Assembly: GCF_028368935.1 (NCBI RefSeq)
Contig: NZ_JAQNDK010000001.1
Location: 248,001 to 312,000, forward strand
Direction of reading: 5' to 3'
Source of the DNA: Sorangium aterium
Lineage (GTDB): Bacteria > Myxococcota_A > Polyangia > Polyangiales > Polyangiaceae
Length of the DNA stretch: 64,000 nt
The notes under the pieces were generated by a model that saw nothing but the letters and a program-made list of their open reading frames with translations, searched no databases and was not told the DNA's origin. The position numbers were made by a program, and so were the translations under genes. Shown in pieces: positions 17,788 through 26,318 of this stretch. Position 1 is the stretch's first letter, and every line of letters begins with the position of its first letter.

Positions 17788-19267
17788 CGCGCGAGAACGG
17801 GTCGGTGCTGGAGGGCCGCTTCACCTGCGGCGCGCCGCGCTTCGCCGGCTGCGCGGAGCCGCCCGGCCTCGCGGGCTTCTGCGCGGCGGGGGCGGTGGCG
17901 CGCGCCTCGGGCGGCGGCCCCTCGGCCGACGCGCGGGGAGCGGCGCTGGACGGCGCGGCACCGGCGGCCGCGGCGACCGCAGCGTCCGGCGCGGCGCTGG
18001 CGGCAGGCTCGACGGCAGCGTCCGGCGCGGCGCTCGGCTGCGCGGGGCGCGGCTCCGGGGCCGCGCCCTGCGGGCCGGCCGCCGACGCGGCCTCGCGCTC
18101 GATGTCGCGCGGGGCCCGGTCCGGAAGGCGCCAGAGGAGCAAGCCGCCGCTCACGACCGCAAGCCCGATCCCGATCGCGATCGAAGCGGCGCGCCTGTCG
18201 CGCGACGCTGGCTTGCGGTTCGTCGTACCGAGCGGCGCGATCGTGAGCGCTCCCGCGTCGAGGGGCACGGTCGCCGCGGGCAGGGTCGCCCCGGCCGCCG
18301 TGACCGCCGGCGCCACGCGAGGAGCGCCGGGCGTCAGGGTCCCGGCCGGGAGCGCGCCGCGCAGCGCGCCGAAGAGGCGCTCGGCCGCCGCGCGCGCGTG
18401 CGGCGGGGCGAACGGCACGAGCGCGAGCGCGAGATCCGCGACGGTCGGGAACCGGCGATCGCGATCGCGCGCGATCGCAGCGAGGATCACCTGCTCCAGC
18501 GGCTCCGGGAGGTCCGGGCGGAGGGCGCGCGGCCGCTGCGGCTCCCCCTGCGTGACCAGGTAGACAAGCTGCGCGAGCTCCTGCGCGAAGAACGGCGTCC
18601 GCCCCGTGAGCAGCTCGAAGAGGACGACGCCCAGCGAATAGATGTCCGCGCGGCCGTCGACGTCGCTCGAGGAGCGGAGCTGCTCGGGGGACATGTAGAG
18701 GGGCGAGCCGAGCACTCCCCCCACCCGCGTCAACGCGTGGTCCTCCGCGTGCGTCATCTTGGAGATCCCGAAGTCGAGCACCTTGACGCACGGCGAACCG
18801 TCCGCGTTCCGCGTGACGAACAGGTTGCTCGGCTTCACGTCCCGGTGGACGATGCCTTGCGCGTGCGCCTCCGCGAGCGCCTCGCAGACCTGGAGCACGA
18901 GCTCGACGGCAACGGGCACCGCGAGGCGCCCGCTCTCCGCGAGCACGGCGGCGAGGTCCCTCCCCTCGAGGTGATCCATCACCATGTACGGCGCGCCGCT
19001 CTCGAGCGTGCCGACGTCGGCGACGCGCACGACGTGCTGGCTGCGAACGCGCACGGCGGCGCGCCCCTCCCTCAGAAAGCGCTGGAGGATCTCCGGATCC
19101 CGCACGTACTTCGGCAACAGCACCTTGATCGCGACGCGCTCGTCGAGGGCGAGGTGGCGCGCGGCGACGACGAGCCCCATGGCGCCCCGTCCGAGGACGC
19201 TCTCCACGCGATACTTGCCGAGGAGGACATCCCCGGGGGCAATCGTGGTCTCGTCGGGGCTCGACAT
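17777..19267 (-). CDS. Membrane-anchored Ser/Thr protein kinase
   Basis: A Hanks-type kinase of 496 residues from the ATG at 19267 (MSSPDETTIAPGD); an ATG ten codons earlier (19297) is possible, and neither has a clear ribosome binding site. The kinase domain covers about 15-285 with a canonical glycine loop (LGRGAMGLV), catalytic lysine in VAIKVLLPK, HRDVKPSN, DFGIS and YMSPEQ, so it should be active. An Ala/Pro-rich juxtamembrane part is followed by one transmembrane helix (SIAIGIGLAVVSGGLLLW) and a long Ala/Pro/Glu-rich extracytoplasmic tail with the repeated motif AAPDAAV. Typical of myxobacterial receptor-like kinases. It overlaps the TPR/PEGA-like gene and heads a three-gene minus-strand unit. 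Confidence 0.92.
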   Translation of the reverse strand: MSSPDETTIAPGDVLLGKYRVESVLGRGAMGLVVAARHLALDERVAIKVLLPKYVRDPEILQRFLREGRAAVRVRSQHVVRVADVGTLESGAPYMVMDHLEGRDLAAVLAESGRLAVPVAVELVLQVCEALAEAHAQGIVHRDVKPSNLFVTRNADGSPCVKVLDFGISKMTHAEDHALTRVGGVLGSPLYMSPEQLRSSSDVDGRADIYSLGVVLFELLTGRTPFFAQELAQLVYLVTQGEPQRPRALRPDLPEPLEQVILAAIARDRDRRFPTVADLALALVPFAPPHARAAAERLFGALRGALPAGTLTPGAPRVAPAVTAAGATLPAATVPLDAGALTIAPLGTTNRKPASRDRRAASIAIGIGLAVVSGGLLLWRLPDRAPRDIEREAASAAGPQGAAPEPRPAQPSAAPDAAVEPAASAAPDAAVAAAAGAAPSSAAPRASAEGPPPEARATAPAAQKPARPGGSAQPAKRGAPQVKRPSSTDPFSRDVF

Positions 19268-19743
19268 GGCAGGCCAGGGCAGCAGAAGGGCATCCACTAT
19301 GCCACGCCGTGGTCAGAGACTCATGCAATTTTCCACTGCACCGGCCTCGGCCGGGCAGCGCTGCCATGGATTGGCCCATGCTGTCCTGTCGCGGTCGCTC
19401 AACCCTGACTCGTCGCGACCCGCCGGGAGCAGAGAGACGACGACTTGATCTTCAGCGATGGCCGCGGCGCTGACAGGCCCTTCCATTCCTTCCACCGATT
19501 GTTACGAAACGACACACCCCCACGGATTGTTACGAAACGACACACCTCCTCGCCCAGCAATCGGGCTTGCCTCGACTACGCGCCTCGGCTTGCCTTAAAA
19601 AAAATGATATAAATGCTCTCACACATGGAGGCCGCACCGCGGCAATTCACGTCAGGATCGGGAGCGACAGCTCGGAGCTCGGTCCTTCGTGATTTATTTT
19701 CTACTCGTCGACTGTTATTGAAATAGCGATAGCGAGATAGCCA
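19268..19743. other. 476-nt non-coding region, unusually AT-rich
   Basis: This gap separates the divergent kinase and esterase genes. It holds a two-copy 28-bp-period repeat (19497-19546), then the most AT-rich tract of the window (19594-19616), where TATAAA at 19608-19613 could be a -10 box of the esterase gene although no -35 box is spaced well, and a second AT-rich stretch just before the esterase start (19688-19740) with the small repeat ATAGCGATAGCGAGATAG. No coding frame is convincing. Confidence 0.6.
19497..19546. repeat. Tandem direct repeat, 22-bp unit with 28-bp period
   Basis: Two perfect 22-bp copies (19497-19518 and 19525-19546) beginning GATTGTTACGAAACGAC are separated by 6 nt. 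They could be binding sites for a regulator of the esterase or kinase genes, or scraps of a mobile element end. Two copies only, so not a CRISPR array. Confidence 0.8.
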
Positions 19744-21045
19744 ATGACCACCACCCTTCGATTCGTCGCGCCCGCCGCCGCTTCCCTCGCAACTGTATTG
19801 CTCGCGATCTCGCCGTCATTGGCGGCTTCGTGGCAGACCCGGGTCAACTACGGCGGGAACACGCCCATGGACCTCTATGTCCCGGACAAGGTCGACGCTT
19901 CGCCGGGGATCGTGGTCTCGCTGCACTACTGCAGCGGGAACGCAGGAAACGCTCATGGCTGGTTCCAGGGTCTGGCGGATCAGCACGGCTTCCTCATCAT
20001 CACGCCGCAAGCGGGCGGCAACTGCTTTGACGCAACGCCCGCGCGCAGCGGTGAGCGAGAGGCCATCACCAAGATGGTCCAGTACGCCATCACACAGCAC
20101 CACGCCGATCCGACCCGGGTCTTCGCTGCGGGGGCGTCCTCCGGCGCTTGCATGACGAACGCGCTCCTCGCTGCCTACCCCGACGTGTTCGCCGGGGGTT
20201 CGGTGCTGGCTGGTGTTCCCGCCGGCGCCTGGACGGGAGGAAACGCCTATGGCTGGACGACCCCTGCCAACAGGACCGCTGCCCAGTGGGGTGACATCGT
20301 GCGCAAGGCGAGCCCGAACTTCACGGGCGCGCGGCCTCGGATTCAGCTCTGGCACGGAACGGCTGACACCACCCTCAACTACGACCCGAATTTTCCTGCC
20401 GAGATCGCGCAGTGGACGAACGTCCTGGGTCTGAGTCAGTCCGACAGCAAGACGAGCAGCTTCAAGGGCTCCTCGGATACCTGGAGTCGGGCCTCTTACT
20501 CGAATGCTGCGGGGACGCTCGTCCTGGAGACGAACTCCGCGCAAGGCGCCCCGCACGATCTCTCGGGGCGAGGCTTGTGGGCCGACGCCGTGCGCTTCTT
20601 CGGGCTGGATATGGACCCTCCGTCCACCGGAGAAGGCGCGGGCGGCGGTGATGGCACCGGCGGCAGCGACGCGTCGGGCGGAGGCAGCAGCGCCTCCGGC
20701 GCAGGTGGCGAAGGTGGCAGCGCAAACGGCGCCACTTCAGGCGCAGGTGGCAACGCGAGCGGCAGCACTGCCAGCAGCGGAGCGACTAGTAGCGGAGCGA
20801 CCACCGGAGGCGCGGCGCAAGGCACCAGCGGAGCCACCACGGGCGGCTCGACGAGCAACGCGGGTGGAAGCACCTCTTCCGGAGACAGCGATCCGACCAC
20901 GACAGGCGGCGACAGCGCGTCGGACGACGGTGGGTGCAGCTTCAACGTGGCCTCCAGGGGTCGGCTGCCCGGCGGCGCGCTCGTCGGATTGCTCGTGGCA
21001 GGGCTTGGCGCGCTGGCCCGTCGTCGTCGCCGATCTGCGGCGTAA
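19744..21045 (+). CDS. Secreted PHB-depolymerase/CE1-type esterase with MYXO-CTERM-like tail
   Basis: A 433-residue secreted alpha/beta hydrolase. Signal peptide: VLLAISPSLAAS. The catalytic domain (about 28-295) fits the polyhydroxybutyrate depolymerase / feruloyl and acetylxylan esterase family (CE1): the oxyanion segment LHYCSGNAGN, nucleophile Ser132 in GASSG, an Asp in WHGTADTTL, and a His near GAPHDLSGRG. A roughly 95-residue Gly/Ser/Thr/Ala linker follows. The last 35 residues have a Cys (GGCSFN), a hydrophobic helix (GALVGLLVAGLGALA) and an Arg cluster (RRRRR), the layout of the MYXO-CTERM sorting signal that anchors exported myxobacterial proteins to the surface. Substrate could be PHB or an ester-decorated plant polysaccharide; the sequence does not decide. 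Confidence 0.88.
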   Translation: MTTTLRFVAPAAASLATVLLAISPSLAASWQTRVNYGGNTPMDLYVPDKVDASPGIVVSLHYCSGNAGNAHGWFQGLADQHGFLIITPQAGGNCFDATPARSGEREAITKMVQYAITQHHADPTRVFAAGASSGACMTNALLAAYPDVFAGGSVLAGVPAGAWTGGNAYGWTTPANRTAAQWGDIVRKASPNFTGARPRIQLWHGTADTTLNYDPNFPAEIAQWTNVLGLSQSDSKTSSFKGSSDTWSRASYSNAAGTLVLETNSAQGAPHDLSGRGLWADAVRFFGLDMDPPSTGEGAGGGDGTGGSDASGGGSSASGAGGEGGSANGATSGAGGNASGSTASSGATSSGATTGGAAQGTSGATTGGSTSNAGGSTSSGDSDPTTTGGDSASDDGGCSFNVASRGRLPGGALVGLLVAGLGALARRRRRSAA

Positions 21046-21063
21046 GACGGACTCACCGTTCAT

Positions 21064-21091
21064 CTCCCGGGTCGACCGATGGATCCGGGAG
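21064..21091 (+). terminator. Hairpin after the esterase gene
   Basis: A 7-bp stem CTCCCGG/CCGGGAG with a 14-nt loop begins 18 nt after the stop. No T-tract. It could equally be part of the next gene's leader. Confidence 0.3.
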
Positions 21092-21209
21092 CTCCCCGCC
21101 TCCTTTCAGGAAGGAAGCGGATCGCGTCGAAAGACGTCCTGTCAACCCGGTGCAGGTCCCGCAATCGGGGCTTGACGTTTCCGGGGCGTTTGGATTTCCT
21201 TCTCTCATC

Positions 21210-22337
21210 ATGAAAACGGCTTTCACTCGCTTTCGACTCGTCGCATCGACGGCGTTCCTCGTCGCGGCCGCCGCGTCCTGCAGCAGCGAAGATGCCGCTC
21301 CTGGCACGCCAGGTTCGTCGGGCGGCTCACCGCCAGCGAGCGGGTCGGGCGGGACGGGTGGAGCAGCCGCGAGCAGCGGCGGTGCGGGTTCGGGCTCGGA
21401 CGCCTCGAGCGCCGAAGGAACCGGCGGCACTTCTACGGGGGGGTCGTCAGCGGTCAGCACAGGCGCAGGGGGCGGAGGCGCGGCATCGGGGGGTTCGGGA
21501 GGGTCGACGCCCGAGACGGGCGATCGCTCGCCGGAGGGCACCTGCGCGCGCTTCAACGCCGACACCGCCGACATGAGCGAAGGCACGTGGAGCGGCTCGC
21601 TCGATCCCGAGTGCGACCCGGGAGACATCTCTGCCGAGGGTCGAGCGAACGCGCTCCGGCTCTTCAACCTGTACCGCTGGCTGGCGGACTTGCCCCCGGT
21701 CGTGACCGAGCCCACCCGCGACGCTCAGGCCCAGGCCTGCGCGCTCATGATGGACGCGAACAACTCGCTCTCGCACGAGCCGCCGGAGAGCTGGAAGTGC
21801 TACTCGAAGACAGGCGCGGACGGCGCGAGGACAAGCAACATCTCGAGCGGCCCCGGCGTTGCGAGCGTTCAGGGCTATCTGATCGACCCCGGGAACGAGA
21901 CGACCTTCGGCCACCGGCGCATCATCCTTGCGAACGATCTCGGTCCGATCGGCCTCGGCTCCACCGGGAAGAGCGGCGCCTCCTGCATGCAGAACATCGG
22001 AGGGACGGGGCGCGCAGGCAAGGAGTGGACGGCATGGCCTCCGCCCGGGGTGTTCCCGATGCAGGCGTATGCCGACCGCTGGAGCTCCCTCAGCGACACC
22101 GGCTGGTCGATTCAAAGTGAGGACATCGAGCTCGAGAACGCCGAGGTGACGATCACGAGCGCCGGAGCCCCTCTGGCCGTCGACGTCGAGCCGCTCCAGG
22201 GGCGCTACGGCTCGACGAACGCCATTCGCATCGTGCCGAACGGCTGGGACCCTGAAGCCGGCAACACCTACTCCGTGAGCGTCTCCGGAATCTCGGCGAC
22301 CATCGCCTACGACGTCGTGTTCGTCGACTGCGAGTAG
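21210..22337 (+). CDS. CAP-domain (SCP/PR1-like) lipoprotein
   Basis: A 375-residue lipoprotein. MKTAFTRFRLVASTAFLV leads to AAAASC, an acceptable lipobox, then a Gly/Ser-rich linker of about 85 residues. The folded part fits the CAP superfamily: LFNLYRWLADLPPV, AQACALMMDANNSLSHEPP (a CAP histidine), ISSGPGVASVQGYLID, and GHRRIILANDLGPIGLGS, followed by a beta-rich C-terminal extension (VEPLQGRYGSTNAIRI, TYSVSVSGISATIAYDVVF). Bacterial CAP proteins are extracellular and of varied or unknown function; some bind lipids or act in envelope remodelling. No ribosome binding site is clear. Position beside the esterase is the only context. Confidence 0.82.
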   Translation: MKTAFTRFRLVASTAFLVAAAASCSSEDAAPGTPGSSGGSPPASGSGGTGGAAASSGGAGSGSDASSAEGTGGTSTGGSSAVSTGAGGGGAASGGSGGSTPETGDRSPEGTCARFNADTADMSEGTWSGSLDPECDPGDISAEGRANALRLFNLYRWLADLPPVVTEPTRDAQAQACALMMDANNSLSHEPPESWKCYSKTGADGARTSNISSGPGVASVQGYLIDPGNETTFGHRRIILANDLGPIGLGSTGKSGASCMQNIGGTGRAGKEWTAWPPPGVFPMQAYADRWSSLSDTGWSIQSEDIELENAEVTITSAGAPLAVDVEPLQGRYGSTNAIRIVPNGWDPEAGNTYSVSVSGISATIAYDVVFVDCE

Positions 22338-22525
22338 AGGATCCTCGCCAACGCAGGGCAGTGGACCAGCGCCCGAACCCTGGCCGATTCCCTGACCGCC
22401 GCCCATCGCGCCACGGCATCGCTGCTCGACGCGATCGAGGCCCAGGGTTTTTCATGGGGTGTATCCGACGGTAACTGACGGCGCAGCCGGTCAGCGCACG
22501 GCGGAGAGGTCGAGAAGCAAGAGCG

Positions 22526-23086
22526 TCATTTCGGGACCTTGACGTCGAGCTTGCCGAGGCGCGCGAGCAGCGGGCCCCGATCCTCCATGGCCACGCCGAC
22601 GAGCCTCCGCGCAGACGCATCGTCGAGCTTCGGGACGGATCGCGCTGCGAATCCTTCCTCGTCCGCGGAGGAGACCTGAAAGATCAGGTGGTAGACGCCG
22701 CTGTTCGAGACCGCGAGCACGCGCTGCATCTCCCCCAGGCCGAGCAATCGGCAGAGCGCCGCGGCAAGGAACCCCGCGGCAGCACGAGCGAGAGCGCCGC
22801 CGCGAAACGAGAGCGAGACGTGGTGCTCGCGTCCGTCCTTGCCGGCCTCGGCGACTGTATACACAACGGCGATGTCGGCAGACGTGATGAACGCATTGCC
22901 CTCGGCGAACGGGTCCGCCGGCGGGCCCTCCCCGGCGCGCCTGAGCGCTGTCTCCTTGGCGCGGCCGACCCCGCGCGAGAGCTCGATCAGGTGGTCCGGC
23001 GAGAACAGCCGATCGTAACGCGGCCGCTTCATCGCGAACCGGTAGACCAGGAACACAACGAGCCCGACGAGCAGCCATTTCAGCAT
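22526..23086 (-). CDS. Small membrane-anchored protein of unknown function
   Basis: A 186-residue protein starting at 23086 (MLKWLLVGLVVFLVYRF), chosen because GGAGGTGC lies 8-15 nt upstream and the start is immediately followed by a transmembrane helix. The remainder is cytoplasmic or periplasmic, mixed alpha/beta, with conserved-looking phrases such as VVYTVAEAGKDGREHHVSLS and MQRVLAVSNSGVYHLIFQVS. No family recognised. The ATG overlaps the stop of a tiny upstream frame (ATGCTGA), which suggests translational coupling. Confidence 0.7.
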   Translation of the reverse strand: MLKWLLVGLVVFLVYRFAMKRPRYDRLFSPDHLIELSRGVGRAKETALRRAGEGPPADPFAEGNAFITSADIAVVYTVAEAGKDGREHHVSLSFRGGALARAAAGFLAAALCRLLGLGEMQRVLAVSNSGVYHLIFQVSSADEEGFAARSVPKLDDASARRLVGVAMEDRGPLLARLGKLDVKVPK

Positions 23087-23232
23087 CGGACCTTGCACCT
23101 CCGCGCCCACACGCCGAGACAGACCATCACGCCCGCGGCGAGCGGCAGGGCGGGCGCCTCGCTGGCCTGCGTCGAGCCCGGCGCGCACCCCTTATCCTGG
23201 ATCGCCGCAGCATGCGCCTTCCGTCGTCCCAT
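23080..23232 (-). CDS. Possible 50-residue membrane peptide with MYXO-CTERM-like pattern
   Basis: A short frame (MGRRKAHAAAIQDKGCAPGS onward) ends with a Cys, a Pro/Ala spacer, a hydrophobic segment (ALPLAAGVMVCLGVWA) and basic residues (RRCKVR). Its TGA overlaps the ATG of the next gene, and that gene's ribosome binding site lies inside this frame. It could be a real small membrane protein or the left-over C-terminal anchor of a lost surface protein. No ribosome binding site is evident for its own start. Confidence 0.35.
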   Translation of the reverse strand: MGRRKAHAAAIQDKGCAPGSTQASEAPALPLAAGVMVCLGVWARRCKVRC

Positions 23233-23310
23233 GGCGAGGCATCGTGCCGGTCCTGGCGCGATTCGTCCACGGGGAATCACCTCTGCCGTCGCCTCTCGCA
23301 TACCCGCGCC

Positions 23311-24345
23311 TCACGCCCTTGCGGCTCGTCGGGCTGGCGGATCCTGGCCTCCCCCGGCTCGGGGCCGGGCGCCTGGCTCAGCTGGTGGATTGCTCTGGCG
23401 CACGTGCTGCTGGCGACGGTAGGCCCCCGGCGCCATGCCCGACCACTGTCGGAACGCGTGGCTGAACGAGGCCTCCGATGCGTAGCCGGTGAGCTGAGAC
23501 GCCAACGCGAGCGTCGCGCCTTCGCGCAGCAACATCGTCGCCCTCTGCATGCGCATCCGCGTGAGGAAGCCGAGCGGCGGCTCGCCGACGAGGCTCGTGA
23601 AGCGCGCAGCGAAGGCGGACCGCGACAGCCCGACCTGCTCGGCGAGCGAGGCGACCGTCCACGGATGCTCCGGTCGGCCGCTCATCAGGCCCAGGGCCGT
23701 GGCCACGCCCGGATCGCGCAGCGCGCTCACCAGCTCGAGCGATCGACACGAGTGCGAAGGCTCGTCGCCCAGCGTCTCGACGTATGCCCGCATCACGTGG
23801 ATGAACAGCACGTCTGCCATGCGGGCGAGCGCGAGATCGGAGCCGAACGGCCTCGACTCGATCTCGCGCGCGAGGAGACGGAGGTGCTCCACGAGCGCCG
23901 TCTGACCCGCGCCCGCACCCGCGAGCCGGAACACGGGCGGCAACGACGACACGATCGGGACGGAGAACGGATCCTCGAGCTCGACGAGCGCCGACGTGAC
24001 CCTCGCCTCGGTCCCCACACCGCCCAGGGTCAGGCGCCACACGCGCTCGTCACCGCCCGCGCGGACCCCGGGCAGCGCTTCGAAAGCGACGAGCGGCGTA
24101 TCGGCACGATCACGGAGCGAATGCGCCCGGCCATGCGGTACCACGGCGACATCACCGGTCGCCAGGGCGAGCGCGTGGCCGTCGTTCTCGGCCGAGACCC
24201 AGGCCGCGCCGCTCACCACATGGTGGACGCAGAAGGTCGAAGGCCTACCTCGAAGCGCGACGCCCCATGGCGCCCTCGCGTCGAGGCAAGCCCACGACGC
24301 CGACCTCGCTCGAACCGAGGACAGGAGTTCGCTCAGCGCGTCCAT
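23311..24345 (-). CDS. AraC-family transcriptional regulator with cupin-type N-terminal domain
   Basis: A 344-residue DNA-binding protein. The N-terminal domain (about 1-190) is of the cupin_6 type found in AraC regulators (CVHHVVSGAAWVSAEN, LATGDVAVVPHGRAH). The C-terminal two helix-turn-helix domain is clear at about 225-320: TVASLAEQVGLSRSAFAARF, GEPPLGFLTRMRMQRA, LASQLTGYASEASFSHAFRQ. It ends in a Pro/Arg-rich tail. It is divergent from the NmrA-type oxidoreductase gene across a 122-nt gap, the common arrangement for a regulator and its target. The effector is unknown. Confidence 0.92.
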   Translation of the reverse strand: MDALSELLSSVRARSASWACLDARAPWGVALRGRPSTFCVHHVVSGAAWVSAENDGHALALATGDVAVVPHGRAHSLRDRADTPLVAFEALPGVRAGGDERVWRLTLGGVGTEARVTSALVELEDPFSVPIVSSLPPVFRLAGAGAGQTALVEHLRLLAREIESRPFGSDLALARMADVLFIHVMRAYVETLGDEPSHSCRSLELVSALRDPGVATALGLMSGRPEHPWTVASLAEQVGLSRSAFAARFTSLVGEPPLGFLTRMRMQRATMLLREGATLALASQLTGYASEASFSHAFRQWSGMAPGAYRRQQHVRQSNPPAEPGARPRAGGGQDPPARRAARA

Positions 24346-24434
24346 GAGCGGCCCCGGCTGGACGATTTCGCAAACAACGTGGACGCGCTCGGCTGGTCGC
24401 AGCCGCTCGAGCGCCGCATGGTTGGGGGGTGATT

Positions 24435-24454
24435 CGAGGCCTTCATTCGCCTCG
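24435..24454. promoter_or_regulatory. Inverted repeat in the AraC/NmrA divergent promoter region
   Basis: CGAGGC and GCCTCG separated by 8 nt lie 14 nt before the start of the oxidoreductase gene. It could be an operator of the AraC-type regulator or a 5' leader hairpin. No -10/-35 boxes are obvious in the gap. Confidence 0.3.
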
Positions 24455-24467
24455 GGAAGGGTAGCTC

Positions 24468-25382
24468 ATGTCCATTGAAGCGACCACCGAGCCGGTGCTG
24501 GTCACCGGCGCCACGGGGAGGCAAGGCGGGGCCGTCGCCGCTGCGCTGCTCGGGCGAGGCGTCCCCGTGCGTGCGCTCGTTCGTGACCCTGGCGTGGCTC
24601 CTGCAATCGCGTTGCGCGCTCGAGGCGCGGCCCTCGTGCGGGGCAACTTCGACGACCCCGGCTCGCTGCGCATCGCCTGCGAGGGGGCGCGGGCGGTGTT
24701 CTCCGTGCAGCACCCGAGCATGGCCGATCCCGAGTCGGACTCCGAGCGACTACAGGGGAAGAACCTCGTCGAGGCAGCCCGGGCCGTCGGCGTGCCCCAG
24801 TTCATCCACACCTCGGTGTCCGGAGCCGGCGCGCACCACCGGCGAGCGCCGGGCTGGGAGCTCGAGCGAGGCCATATTCGCAATTACTGGGAGAGCAAGG
24901 CGTACACCGAAGAGCTTGTGAAGAACGCCGGATTCCGCTTCTGGACCCTCATCAAGCCGTCCTTCTTCATGGAGAACTTCGTCCGCCCTTCCATCATGTT
25001 CGAGGGGGGCACGGGGGACCGCCTGCTCACCACGATCGCGCCTGACACGGAGCTGGCCCTGGTCGCCGTGCAGGACATCGGGGCAGCGGCCGCAGCCGCT
25101 GTCCAGGAGCCGTCACGGTTCCACGGCGTGGAGCTCGAGCTCGCGAGCGAACGGTTGACGATGCGCGAGATCGCCCGTGCCCTGGCCCGTGCGCTCGACC
25201 TTCCCATCGAAGCTCCGTCGCTCACGGCCGACGAGGCCATCGCCCGGGGTCTGATGCCCACGATTGCGCGCCCGCACGAGCGGCTGAATCACCACGGCAG
25301 CCCGGCCACGCCCGAGGCGGCACGGGCGCTTGGCATTCCACTCACCAACTTCGAGACCTGGCTTCGACACCACCCTCTGTGA
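24468..25382 (+). CDS. NmrA-family NAD(P)-binding protein
   Basis: A 304-residue atypical short-chain dehydrogenase. The N-terminal dinucleotide-binding motif is GATGRQGG (residues 14-21), followed by VRALVRDP for the NADP-preferring turn and HTSVSGAGAHH in the place where classical enzymes have the Tyr/Ser active site. FWTLIKPSFFMENF is a family hallmark. GGGAAGGGT 6-14 nt upstream of the ATG is a usable ribosome binding site. NmrA-like proteins act as redox sensors or as quinone/aldehyde reductases; which applies here cannot be told. The divergent AraC regulator probably controls it. Confidence 0.9.
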   Translation: MSIEATTEPVLVTGATGRQGGAVAAALLGRGVPVRALVRDPGVAPAIALRARGAALVRGNFDDPGSLRIACEGARAVFSVQHPSMADPESDSERLQGKNLVEAARAVGVPQFIHTSVSGAGAHHRRAPGWELERGHIRNYWESKAYTEELVKNAGFRFWTLIKPSFFMENFVRPSIMFEGGTGDRLLTTIAPDTELALVAVQDIGAAAAAAVQEPSRFHGVELELASERLTMREIARALARALDLPIEAPSLTADEAIARGLMPTIARPHERLNHHGSPATPEAARALGIPLTNFETWLRHHPL

Positions 25383-25688
25383 GGCCGGGGGCTCGCCCGA
25401 TCACGCGCGTTGCTGCGACGCCGGGAGCCGCCCTGATCTGAACGCCGCGCGCGATGGCCCCGAGCTGGCGGAACTGGCGGCGCGCGTGGCGGCCGCCAGG
25501 TCCCGGAGCGCGGAGAGGGCCAGAAGATCCGGCAAAAAGGCCGCGGCACACCGCTCGCACTACGTGCCTACCAGAACGCCGCGAGGTCCGACCTCGCGCT
25601 GGTCCCGCCGTTGCGGGACGGCGCGAGGCCCGGAAGCGGCGTGCTAGCCCGAGCCGGCGTCACGCGCCGCGCTCGGATGGAGGCACCC
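25383..25688. other. 306-nt gap without a recognisable gene
   Basis: The region contains Arg/Ala-rich open frames in several directions typical of non-coding GC-rich DNA. No start, family motif or strong hairpin was found. The ribosome binding site of the next gene (GGAGG) is at 25679-25683. Confidence 0.5.
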
Positions 25689-26243
25689 ATGTCGGTTCAT
25701 CATGCCATGTCCATGCTTCTCCCTGTCCTCGCGGTCGCCTGCTCCGCAGCGCAAGGCGGCGCCCCGGAGCCATCGGAGAGCACCACACCGCAGCGCGACG
25801 ACGCAGCGGCGCCGGCCAGCTCGACAGGCGCGAAGAGCTTCGTCGACGCCGAGTCGTACTTCACGAGCTCGGCCGAGATCGACGCCTGGTACGGGCTGCT
25901 CCGCGAGCTGAACGACGACTTCGACGTCGTGTGCGGCGACACGTTCTGCGAAGGCGATTTCACGAACTACATGCCGCTTCGACTCCGTTGCTCCGTCGAG
26001 GAGCACGCCGGGACGATAGGCAGCTGCGTGTGGGTCCTCGCCGCGAGCAACGAGGAGATCGTGCCTTCCACGGGCGAGGTGGAGGTGGACGCGAGGATCT
26101 TCCTCTGCGAGATGCCCGTCGCCCCGGACACCGCCGTGACCGACCTCGTCGAGGCGCTCTCGGCGCCGTCAGGTCGGGCGATCAACGCGGCGCTCCCTGG
26201 AACGGACCGATCGCTCTACGACGGCCTCGTCGAGTGCCTCTGA
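25689..26243 (+). CDS. Small exported, probably lipidated protein of unknown function
   Basis: A 184-residue protein. The ATG at 25689 has GGAGG 5 nt upstream and gives a signal peptide (MSVHHAMSMLLPVLAVACSA) ending in a lipobox-like LAVAC. The mature part is acidic with four or more cysteines in pairs (VVCGDTFCEGDF, LRCSVEEHAG, GSCVWVL, FLCEMP), suggesting disulfides. The phrase GDFTNYMPLRLRCSVE recurs in uncharacterised myxobacterial lipoproteins as far as I recall, but no function is known. Confidence 0.75.
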   Translation: MSVHHAMSMLLPVLAVACSAAQGGAPEPSESTTPQRDDAAAPASSTGAKSFVDAESYFTSSAEIDAWYGLLRELNDDFDVVCGDTFCEGDFTNYMPLRLRCSVEEHAGTIGSCVWVLAASNEEIVPSTGEVEVDARIFLCEMPVAPDTAVTDLVEALSAPSGRAINAALPGTDRSLYDGLVECL

Positions 26244-26318
26244 CAGCTCGCCAGCGTCGGCCAGCGCGACCGTCGAGCCGCGCCGGCGGCGCCTAATCCT
26301 GCCCGTCGGTCGAGCGCC

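Noticed and set aside
19497-19546. CRISPR array
   Set aside because: Only two repeats with a 6-nt spacer and no Cas gene in the window.
25383-25688. Short coding frame ahead of the small lipoprotein gene
   Set aside because: Arg/Ala-rich, no ribosome binding site, and equally open in other frames.
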